Assembly: GCF_000332515.2 (NCBI RefSeq)
Contig: NZ_AOGZ02000013.1
Location: forward strand, 124,001 to 188,000
Source of the DNA: Leptospira wolbachii serovar Codice str. CDC
Lineage (GTDB): Bacteria; Spirochaetota; Leptospiria; Leptospirales; Leptospiraceae
Reading direction: 5' to 3'
DNA length: 64,000 bases
Position numbers and translations under genes: made by a program. Numbering within the stretch: position 1 is the stretch's first letter; each line of letters begins with the position of its first letter. The notes beneath the pieces are model-generated. The model was not told the DNA's origin and ran no database searches. It saw only the letters and a program-made list of their open reading frames with translations. Below are positions 55,257 through 62,330 of the stretch, one piece after another.

Positions 55257-55814
55257 TTAAAAAAACTCACTTTTGCGAAAGATAGATTCCATCTGAACAC
55301 CTGCCTTTTCCAAATTCTCTGCACCACCCTCTTCCCGATTTAAGATACAGATTCCCTTTGTGACAGATATACCAGCTTCTCTTAAAACTTGGACTGCCTT
55401 AAGAGTCGATCCACCTGTAGTAATTACATCATCTACTACCAAACATGATTTAATTTCCTTCCAAAAACCCTCGATTTGTTGGCCGGTCCCATGTCCCTTT
55501 GTTTCCTTTCTCACAACTAATGGGTAAATCAGTTTCCCTTTTTTTTGATAAGCCAAGGCAATCGAATATGCTAAGGGATCGGCGCCGAGAGTGAGTCCCC
55601 CCACTGCTTGGAATTCAATTCCCATCTTGGGGATGATCTCCTCTACAAAACATTCAGCGAGGACCGCAAGACGTTCTGGGTGGAGAGTGATTTCTTTACA
55701 ATTGAAATAATGGTGGGATTCAAGCCCGCTTGCCAGTCGAAACGGAGATTCCGAATACCGATAAACGTGAGATTTCATCCAGGCAAAGAGTTGGTCTCGA
55801 TAAGTTTGGGACAT
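55257..55814 (-). CDS. pyrE: Orotate phosphoribosyltransferase
   Basis: The 185-residue product has the PRPP-binding motif CLVVDDVITTGGSTLKAV (residues about 125-142) and the OPRTase patterns HHYFNCKEITLHPE and GGLTLGADPLAYSIA. It joins orotate to PRPP to form OMP in pyrimidine synthesis. The start is an ATG at 55814. Confidence 0.95.
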   Translation of the reverse strand: MSQTYRDQLFAWMKSHVYRYSESPFRLASGLESHHYFNCKEITLHPERLAVLAECFVEEIIPKMGIEFQAVGGLTLGADPLAYSIALAYQKKGKLIYPLVVRKETKGHGTGQQIEGFWKEIKSCLVVDDVITTGGSTLKAVQVLREAGISVTKGICILNREEGGAENLEKAGVQMESIFRKSEFF

Positions 55815-55885
55815 AGTCTAATTATTCTTCCAATTCTGACTCGGAAAGTATATTTTTATTCAAGAGAGATTAATTGAACCGCAGA

Positions 55886-55911
55886 GGAGCTCGCATAGAC
55901 ATACGAACTCC
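55886..55911 (-). terminator. Hairpin after the peroxidase gene
   Basis: On the minus strand GGAGTTCGTAT and ATGCGAGCTCC form an 11-bp stem with a four-base loop; two pairs are G-U wobbles. On the plus strand those positions would be C-A mismatches, so the structure is specific to RNA from the peroxidase/pyrE strand. No T-run follows, so it may be a processing or partial-termination site. Confidence 0.55.
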
Positions 55912-55930
55912 TTGGATCATAAAAAATGAA

Positions 55931-56917
55931 TTAATTGGTTCTGGTTTTGTCAGACAAAGTGCCAAGGAAGAGCACAATTTTATTTGTTTCTTCATCGGAA
56001 AGATTCATACCTAATTGGTGGTACGCCATCTTTTTTACTGCATCCTCTAAGGTCTTTACTTGGCCATCATGAAGGTATGGTCCAGTCAAAGCGATGTTTC
56101 TTAGGCTCGGTACCTTAAAGAAAAATTTATCCTCTGCTTTTTTAGTTACATTATAAAGCCCAAGGTCGTTTGTTTTGTATTCATTTACTTGGCCAATTTT
56201 TCTATAAGAATTTCCACCGAGTAAATTGCCCGAATGGCAAGAAGTACAACCTGCAGAAATAAAAGCTTTAAAACCCTCTTGTTCTGCTTTCGAAATGGCT
56301 TTATGATCCCCGTTGATAAAATCATCAAAACGGGAAGATGTGATAAGAGTTCTTTCAAATGCAGCAATCGCACCCGCTAGGTTCTCGTAAGTAACAGGAG
56401 TTTTGTCATTAGGATAGGCTTTTGCAAATAAAGCAGGGTATTGTGCATCTTCGTTCAATCGTTTTAGAACTTCCTTTTCAGAAGGCATAGCCATCTCTAC
56501 CGGATTCAGAATGGGGCCTTTTGCTTGTGCTTTTAAATCTGCAGCGCGTCCATCCCAGAATTGAACAAAATGAAATCCTGCATTGAGTACAGTAGGTGAA
56601 TTTCTATCTCCATTTTTACCGAAAGCACCTGGAGAGGTAGGAAGATTGTCCACACCAGCACCTTTCCCTTCCACATTGTGGCAAGAGTTACAAGATTGTG
56701 TTTCATTTAGGGAGAGTTTTTTCTCGAAATAGAGTTTTTTTCCCAGAGAAATGAGTTCCGCAGTATCATTTTCCGATCCTGGCATTTTTGCAGGAAGGGC
56801 ACCAATGATTTGTTTGGCTTTCACTTGCAAATCTTGGGTCTCTGGCGAAGGCCCACAATTGGCGAGCGATACGAATAGAAGGGATAGAAGAAAAGGTGTA
56901 AATATTTGTTTGAGCAT
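55931..56917 (-). CDS. Dihaem cytochrome c peroxidase (CcpA/MauG family) lipoprotein
   Basis: The 328-residue protein has a signal with lipobox LANC (Cys21). It carries two haem c sites: CNSCH near residue 80 and CTSCH near 225. Family segments include LGKKLYFEKKLSLNETQSC, SPTVLNAGFHFVQFWDGRA, NPVEMAMP and FKVPSLRNIALTGPYLHDG. It reduces hydrogen peroxide in the periplasm with electrons from cytochrome c or a similar donor. A 10-bp-arm palindrome lies about 80 bases upstream. Confidence 0.92.
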   Translation of the reverse strand: MLKQIFTPFLLSLLFVSLANCGPSPETQDLQVKAKQIIGALPAKMPGSENDTAELISLGKKLYFEKKLSLNETQSCNSCHNVEGKGAGVDNLPTSPGAFGKNGDRNSPTVLNAGFHFVQFWDGRAADLKAQAKGPILNPVEMAMPSEKEVLKRLNEDAQYPALFAKAYPNDKTPVTYENLAGAIAAFERTLITSSRFDDFINGDHKAISKAEQEGFKAFISAGCTSCHSGNLLGGNSYRKIGQVNEYKTNDLGLYNVTKKAEDKFFFKVPSLRNIALTGPYLHDGQVKTLEDAVKKMAYHQLGMNLSDEETNKIVLFLGTLSDKTRTN

Positions 56918-56998
56918 ATATTTGGAATAGTCCTAAAATTTACTCAGAATCGGCAAGTTAGAAATAATATAAATTCAGTCTAAACTTAGAATCATTTC

Positions 56999-57021
56999 AA
57001 TTGTATCGAAACGATACAATT
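56999..57021. promoter_or_regulatory. Perfect 23-bp palindrome between divergent peroxidase and PilZ genes
   Basis: AATTGTATCG and CGATACAATT flank AAA at 57009-57011. It lies about 82 bases upstream of the peroxidase start and 120 bases before the sigma54 promoter of the PilZ gene. It could be an operator or an activator site. The regulator is unknown. Confidence 0.65.
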
Positions 57022-57142
57022 TGTACCGTCCAAATTCATTTCCAACTCCTCTTTAGACTTTAGAATCAACAATTTAGGGCAAATGGATGTCTTCCTCATT
57101 TTATAGAAGTGACAAAGTGGAAAAACCAGTCTCCTTTTGCTC

Positions 57143-57159
57143 TTGGCACGATTTATGCT
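57143..57159 (+). promoter_or_regulatory. Sigma54 promoter for the PilZ-domain gene
   Basis: The sequence TTGGCACG-ATTT-ATGCT matches YTGGCACGRNNNTTGCW at all but one position. The -24 GG and -12 GC are exactly 10 bases apart. Transcription would start near 57170, giving a 20-base leader that contains the GGAG ribosome site at 57181-57184. Confidence 0.87.
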
Positions 57160-57190
57160 TATAACTGTTCTAGACCTTTAGGAGTTGTAT

Positions 57191-57538
57191 ATGTTGAATA
57201 CAAGAAGAACCGATCGAATTGAATCTTTGGATTGGGATGATTTGGTCTTAAAACTTTTTTCTATTAATGAAAATCCAGAATTCCTTTTAGCAAAGATTGG
57301 GAATATTTCGGAACTCGGTGTAAGTGGAAGTTTAGATAAGGACATCGAACTGAACGACCGTGACTTTGTGGCGGGAGTCATTGAAAGTGATTTAACGAGA
57401 TCACGTATTTCCTTTAAAGGGAAAATTGCTTGGAGAAAGGAAACAGACCAAGGCCTACTCTTTGGAATCAAATTTTCAGAAGAGCTGATCCTTCCCAATT
57501 TTATCATTGCTCGGTCTATGGCGGAATCCGCAGCTTAA
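57191..57538 (+). CDS. PilZ-like domain protein
   Basis: The 115-residue product is close in size and pattern to a single PilZ domain: a short RRTDR motif near residue 5 recalls the RxxxR c-di-GMP element, followed by IGNISELGVSGSL (the D/NxSxxG element) and beta strands ending IAWRKETDQGLLFGIKF. It may bind c-di-GMP and act on motility or transcription, but the partner is unknown. The GGAG site six bases before the ATG and the sigma54 promoter upstream define its start. Confidence 0.83.
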   Translation: MLNTRRTDRIESLDWDDLVLKLFSINENPEFLLAKIGNISELGVSGSLDKDIELNDRDFVAGVIESDLTRSRISFKGKIAWRKETDQGLLFGIKFSEELILPNFIIARSMAESAA

Positions 57539-57625
57539 AAGAGAAAAAAATCAGGATTCAAGGTTAGATTCCGTCGAGAATCTCTCGATTTGAATCCGAT
57601 TCGATCCGATATTAGTTGGGAAGCT

Positions 57626-58558
57626 ATGTCCCAAGTCAAACATTTGATATCTTGGCAAGATTGGAGTGATGGAGAAATCCGTGAACTTCTAGAATTTGCA
57701 GTCTATGTAAAGAAAAATCGAGTTTATTTTTCAGGACATATGGCCGGCCGTTCTCTTGCCATGTTGTTCCAAAAAACTTCAACAAGAACGAGAGTTTCTT
57801 TCGAAGCTGGAATGACGGAACTTGGCGGGCACGCCATTTTTCTAGATTGGATGGCATCCAATTTTCTTCTTTCTGATATAGATTTTGAAGGGAAGTATCT
57901 TTCTAGTAACGTTGCCATCATTATGGCGAGACTCAAAAGACACGAAGATTTATTAGTATTAAAATCCGGTTCCACAGTTCCTGTGATCAATGGATGTTGT
58001 AATTTATTTCATCCATGCCAGTCTCTCGCAGACATCCTAACTATTGTTATGGATTCACCTAAAGATTGGCAAAAGAAAAGTTTATGTTATATTGGCGTTC
58101 ATAATAATGTCGCAAATTCACTGATTGAAATCACAGCAGCACTGGGAATTCAGTTAACCCTGGTAACACCTATCGCAGCAGAAGAGTCTATCGTCAAACA
58201 ATCCATCGAAAGAGGGAAATCCAAGGGAACCATCTCCTGGGAAACGGATGTCAAAAAAGCTGTTTCTAATGCGGATTATGTTTATACAGACACTTGGGTG
58301 GATATGGAATACTTCAATGATCCCAAGTTCCAAAAAGAAAAAGAAGAAAGAATCCAACTCATGATGCCGTATCAAGTGAACGCAGAACTTTTGAAAAATA
58401 CAAAAGCAAAAGTAATGCATGATATGCCAATCCATGCTGGTTATGAAATCACAAGAGAGATGGTGGAAAGTGATCGTTCGATTATTTTCACTCAGGCCGA
58501 AAACCGCCTGGATGCCCAAAAAGCTGTAATTCTCAAACTATTAGAAAATCATAGTTAG
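57626..58558 (+). CDS. argF: Ornithine carbamoyltransferase-like protein with altered ornithine motifs
   Basis: The 310-residue product has the carbamoyl-phosphate site FQKTSTRTRVSFE (residues 49-61) and HPCQ (129-132), as in transcarbamoylases. An ATG at 57626 with a GGGA site is preferred to the TTG at 57590. In ornithine carbamoyltransferase the ornithine-binding D-x-x-x-SMG and HCLP loops are expected; here they read DTWVDME (222-228) and HDMP (265-268). It may be an ornithine carbamoyltransferase variant or act on a related amine. Arginine synthesis remains the simplest reading, but the gene name is provisional. Confidence 0.82.
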   Translation: MSQVKHLISWQDWSDGEIRELLEFAVYVKKNRVYFSGHMAGRSLAMLFQKTSTRTRVSFEAGMTELGGHAIFLDWMASNFLLSDIDFEGKYLSSNVAIIMARLKRHEDLLVLKSGSTVPVINGCCNLFHPCQSLADILTIVMDSPKDWQKKSLCYIGVHNNVANSLIEITAALGIQLTLVTPIAAEESIVKQSIERGKSKGTISWETDVKKAVSNADYVYTDTWVDMEYFNDPKFQKEKEERIQLMMPYQVNAELLKNTKAKVMHDMPIHAGYEITREMVESDRSIIFTQAENRLDAQKAVILKLLENHS

Positions 58559-58613
58559 TACGGATTCAATTCCCTAAAGTTTGATTTGTAACCAATGATG
58601 TTGGAAAACAAAA

Positions 58614-59048
58614 TCATTCGGTGGGAGAATCTTTGCGATTGACCATCCATCCACTAAATCCATCTAAAAAGTATAAAAAATCAATTTTGTCATCGTGTTC
58701 GAAATCAAACTTCTGTAAGGCTTCATCATAACATCGAAACCATACTGCCCTTTCTTTTTCCGAAATTGGAAAAACAAAATGGCGCATCCGCATCCTGGCA
58801 GGTCCCCATTTTTCGATATAGTAACTTGGGCCACCTAACACTTGGATCAAAAAGTCTGCTTGTTTCTCTTTGGCAAGATCCCAGTCTCCTTGAAACATCC
58901 ATTGAATTTCTGAGGTGGCAACAAGATCATAAAAATCAGAGACGAGCTTACGAATGGCAACCTCCCCCCATTTTTCAAAAAGGAATTTTACATTCGGACT
59001 CGAAGGAGGAGGTCCGCCGGCAGGTGTGTAAATATCATTTGGATCCAA
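58614..59048 (-). CDS. Truncated haemoglobin (group II-like)
   Basis: From a TTG at 59048 the product is 144 residues. It matches truncated globins: VKFLFEKWGEVAIRKLVSDFYDLV, GDWDLAKEKQADFLIQVLGGP, YIEKWGPARMRMRHFVFPIS with the proximal His, and ERAVWFRCYDEALQK. It would bind haem and oxygen or nitric oxide. The open frame continues upstream through a GC-rich tract to 59267, overlapping the divergent lyase gene, so the longer start is unlikely. The true start could also be the ATG at 59168. Confidence 0.85.
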   Translation of the reverse strand: MDPNDIYTPAGGPPPSSPNVKFLFEKWGEVAIRKLVSDFYDLVATSEIQWMFQGDWDLAKEKQADFLIQVLGGPSYYIEKWGPARMRMRHFVFPISEKERAVWFRCYDEALQKFDFEHDDKIDFLYFLDGFSGWMVNRKDSPTE

Positions 59049-59084
59049 ATCGATAGTCAGTTTTGCGAAAGGGACAAGAAGGGG

Positions 59085-59170
59085 AAGTCGAATTTTCGAC
59101 CGGAGCCGAAGGCGGAGCCCGGATGGGCCCGGCCCCGAGGGACGAGTGGGTTCGCCCCAACTCCCCATTC
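59085..59170. other. GC-rich tract between the globin and lyase genes
   Basis: This stretch is far richer in G and C than the rest of the window. It contains GTCGAA-TT-TTCGAC, near-duplicate CGGAGCC elements, GGGCCCGGCCCC and a GGG-TTCG-CCC mini-hairpin. Its composition sets it apart from the neighbouring coding DNA. It may be a short dispersed repeat or an imported fragment. No coding function is supported. Confidence 0.6.
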
Positions 59171-59246
59171 GGATTTTGGTATTATTTCCTGGACGATAGG
59201 CAAAATTCACAAAACTTGGTAAAAAAATCCGAAAAAGGTATACTAA

Positions 59247-60236
59247 ATGGCACTGACTCACCCGCAATCAGCACTCTTTGCAGGAGAAAAACCTTTCCCT
59301 ATCATCCCTGCTTGTGAACACTTCGCTGGATCTGAAAAACTCATCACAAAAGCTCTCGAGTTACAAAATAAACTCGGTGGACTTTTTGATATCACGATGG
59401 ACTGCGAAGACGGTGCCCAAACAGGAAAGGAAAAAGAACACGCAGAGATGATTGTTCGTATCCAAAATTCTGAACTCAACAAACACAAAATGAGTGGTGT
59501 TCGGATTCATGACTATACCAACGAACATTGGCGTGGTGACGTAGACATTCTTGTTCCAGGAGCTGGAAATGTACTCGCTTACATCACAATTCCAAAACCG
59601 ACTAAAGCAAGTCAGGTAAAAGAACAAATCACATACATCCAAGATGCTTGCAAAAAAGCAGGAATCAAAAGAGAAATCCCCATCCACGTTTTAATTGAAA
59701 CTCACGGCGCTCTCAATGACGTATTCGAAATTGCCGCATTACCTTGGTTGCAAGTATTAGATTTTGGTCTAATGGATTTTATTTCCGGTCACCATGGTGC
59801 GATTCCTGCATCTTGTATGAAGTCTCCTGGCCAATTTGACCACGAACTCCTTCGCCGAGGAAAAGCAAACCTAGTGGCAGCAGCACTTATGAATGGTGTG
59901 ATTCCAGCTCATAACGTAACTCTGGACCTTAAAAATATCTACCAAACTTATGCGGATGCAAAACGTGCGCATGATGAATTTGGTTTTTTACGTATGTGGT
60001 CCATCTACCCTGCGCAAATCCAATCCATTTTGGACGCAATGGCTCCCAACTTTGCAGAAACACAAACCGCTTCTGACATTCTCATCAAAGCACAAGATGC
60101 AGATTGGGGACCTATCCAACATGATGGAGACTTACATGACCGTGCCACTTACCGTTATTTCTGGGAACTTGTCCAAAGAGCAAAACTCACAGGTCAAAAG
60201 CTTCCGGACGAAGTAGAAAAGAGATTCTTTTCCTAA
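59247..60236 (+). CDS. CitE/malyl-CoA lyase-like protein (HpcH/HpaI aldolase family)
   Basis: The 329-residue protein has the CitE-type TIM-barrel motifs: PACEHFAGSEKLI, DITMDCEDGAQTG (metal-coordinating acidic residues), VRIHDYTNEHWRGDV, PIHVLIETHGALNDVF with the conserved Glu, and GLMDFISGHHGAIP. C-terminal IYPAQIQSILDA is typical of malyl-CoA/citramalyl-CoA lyases. It probably cleaves or forms a malyl-CoA-like substrate. An AAAAAGG site precedes the ATG. Confidence 0.87.
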   Translation: MALTHPQSALFAGEKPFPIIPACEHFAGSEKLITKALELQNKLGGLFDITMDCEDGAQTGKEKEHAEMIVRIQNSELNKHKMSGVRIHDYTNEHWRGDVDILVPGAGNVLAYITIPKPTKASQVKEQITYIQDACKKAGIKREIPIHVLIETHGALNDVFEIAALPWLQVLDFGLMDFISGHHGAIPASCMKSPGQFDHELLRRGKANLVAAALMNGVIPAHNVTLDLKNIYQTYADAKRAHDEFGFLRMWSIYPAQIQSILDAMAPNFAETQTASDILIKAQDADWGPIQHDGDLHDRATYRYFWELVQRAKLTGQKLPDEVEKRFFS

Positions 60237-60239
60237 GAT

Positions 60240-60360
60240 TGCGGTTCATTAAAGATCGGCTTGGATAAGTTGGCCGTTTAGCGCGACTAACTTATCTTGG
60301 AAAGGCCCCTTTCCGCCGACCATACCCGATTGAAAAAGGCTCCTCTGGAGCCTTTTTTAT
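60240..60360 (+). ncRNA. Structured 3' region or small RNA candidate
   Basis: After the lyase stop codon come three consecutive possible hairpins: GATAAGTT/AACTTATC around 60266-60298, GGAAAG/CTTTCC around 60299-60314, and the terminator at 60333-60358. A 3'-end-derived small RNA would look like this. It could also simply be the mRNA trailer. Confidence 0.35.
60333..60358 (+). terminator. Intrinsic terminator downstream of the lyase gene
   Basis: AAAAAGGCTCC and GGAGCCTTTTTT form an 11-bp stem with a TCT loop, ending in a T-run. This is a strong Rho-independent terminator for the plus strand, and the A-run lets it work in the other direction too. Confidence 0.92.
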
Positions 60361-60503
60361 TGCCTCGCATTCTACTGGATGATCAGAAAATAGCGATTTG
60401 GATCGAGAATCGGAAGTTTTTTCTGCTTTTACGGAATATTATTCCAATATATTAGTTTTTTCGTTTGCAATCATGGACTTGGGATTAGTTACTGTCCTAA
60501 CTT

Positions 60504-62321
60504 ATGAACAAGCGAATTTCAATATCTAAACCTTCTCTTTCCCTTTTTGTCCTTCTGGTTACCCTTACCAGCGGAACGGCGGTCTACGGCCAGGCGGAAC
60601 CTACTACGAATCCCAAAGGGGAAGTCGTAACTGAACCACAACCTCCGCCACCACCACCCAAAGAAGAAAAAAAAGAAGGGTATGTGAGTCCACAAATCGG
60701 AAATCTTTCTGGGGAATATTTGCGAAGTTTGCAAGTGACTGCAAAACAAAGAAAAGCCATCCAAGAGAACAAAGGTCTATGGTTTGCAGATAAGTTTCGG
60801 GTTGGTTTCGGAATCCGGCCGAAAGTGGACTCGTTCAATAATACTGACTTTGATAAGTCCACAGCAGATAACAGAAATAATGCGCTAAATCAAACACAAT
60901 TCTATGTTCTCGGAGATCTCAACGAAAATGTCCTATTTAAAATAACGTTACAAGATGTACGGCTTTGGGGTGGTGAGGTTATATCCAGTGGAAATGCGGA
61001 ACAGAAATATGCCGCCATAACCAACGCAGGAACCACGGTCGATACAACCAAACAACGTGAGGTGGCACTCAATAATTACACAGGTTTACGAGAAGCATTT
61101 TTGGATTTAAAAACAACAAACCAAAATTTTCGGCTCCGTACTGGACGACAAATTCTAGAATTTGGAGACGGACGAATTCTTGGATCCAGAAACGATAGTT
61201 TGAATGGAAACTCCTTTGATGCCCTTAGATTTACTGGTAAAATCAGTAGCCATACATTAGATTTATTCGGTTCCGTCATTGGTGCTGAAAACAATTCCAA
61301 TAGTCTTGTATCCAATAACTCTACGAAGTTAGGTGGAATTGGCGATTCTTATTATGGTGGTGTGCATTATAATTGGAAAGTGGCAGATTGGTTGGGACTT
61401 GATTTATACAACTACAGTTTGTTCAAACAACAAAGAAAAGCCAGTACCCCACCGATACTCTCGGATACCAGAAACTACCGAGGTGATGACCAATTGAATA
61501 CCTCTGGATTTCGCCTTACCAATAGAACCAAAAACAACGGACTCCCCGATACAACAGGAATTGACTGGATGGTGGAAGCAGCTTGGCAAACAGGTTTCAA
61601 CGGAGAACGCGTTACCCCAGATTGGTTAAATCAAAATGGTGTTTACTCAACCAATCAAAAAACTGGAGAATCTCCTCCACTCTCAGAAGCTGTGCGATAC
61701 AAAGCCAATATTGTAGCTGTCCAACTCGGATACACACCAGTCAAAGAATTCCGAATTGGAGTGCAATATGTACAGGCCTCTGGGGATCCCAATCGTAATG
61801 ATTCGAGTGTTGCTACTTACAATCCACTTTTCGCAACAAGACGGATGGCGGGAGGATCTTTACCATTTGCAGGGAATGGAAACTCCGGTCTTGTTTTCTG
61901 GCAAAATATTAAAGACTATTCTTTACACTTGAAATATGAAACGTCAAACTATGGAACTTTTATCATCAATCCACATTGGTATTATAAGGTAAAATTACAA
62001 GATGGGTATTATGACAATAATAACTATGTAAGTGGTAGTAAGGCAACTGGTGAAACTGCCTCTACCGAAGATTATTTCAATACACAAGCCTATAACCCAA
62101 CCAAACCGAAGTTAGGTAATTTGGTGGCAACGGAAGTGAACTTTATTTATATCATCACACCCTTTGAAAATGTTTCTTTCTGGTTTGGAGCCACTGTAAT
62201 TCGTGCGGGAGATGCCATTAGGAATCAAAAAAACAATCCCAATGAGCCAGACCCACTCCATAGGTATGACTTGAGTCCTACTGCCACAATGGCGACATTC
62301 CAAACGGTGTTTGCAATTTAG
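60504..62321 (+). CDS. Outer-membrane beta-barrel protein, alginate-export family-like
   Basis: The 605-residue protein has a signal peptide (SLFVLLVTLTSGTAVYGQ, cleaved near residue 30), a Pro-rich linker (PPPPPPKEEKK) and a long beta-barrel with alternating strands and aromatic girdles. The alginate-export family pattern includes QTQFYVLGDLNENVLFKITLQD, REAFLDLKTTNQNFRLRTGRQ and ILEFGDGRILGSRNDSLNGN. The chain ends in a terminal Phe-Ala-Ile strand. It is likely a porin for a solute or polymer; the substrate is not evident. Confidence 0.87.
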   Translation: MNKRISISKPSLSLFVLLVTLTSGTAVYGQAEPTTNPKGEVVTEPQPPPPPPKEEKKEGYVSPQIGNLSGEYLRSLQVTAKQRKAIQENKGLWFADKFRVGFGIRPKVDSFNNTDFDKSTADNRNNALNQTQFYVLGDLNENVLFKITLQDVRLWGGEVISSGNAEQKYAAITNAGTTVDTTKQREVALNNYTGLREAFLDLKTTNQNFRLRTGRQILEFGDGRILGSRNDSLNGNSFDALRFTGKISSHTLDLFGSVIGAENNSNSLVSNNSTKLGGIGDSYYGGVHYNWKVADWLGLDLYNYSLFKQQRKASTPPILSDTRNYRGDDQLNTSGFRLTNRTKNNGLPDTTGIDWMVEAAWQTGFNGERVTPDWLNQNGVYSTNQKTGESPPLSEAVRYKANIVAVQLGYTPVKEFRIGVQYVQASGDPNRNDSSVATYNPLFATRRMAGGSLPFAGNGNSGLVFWQNIKDYSLHLKYETSNYGTFIINPHWYYKVKLQDGYYDNNNYVSGSKATGETASTEDYFNTQAYNPTKPKLGNLVATEVNFIYIITPFENVSFWFGATVIRAGDAIRNQKNNPNEPDPLHRYDLSPTATMATFQTVFAI

Positions 62322-62330
62322 TGAAAGACT

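Noticed and set aside
59049..59267. N-terminal extension of the globin through the GC-rich tract
   Set aside because: The extension is Pro/Gly/Arg-rich, unlike globins, and overlaps the divergent lyase gene start.
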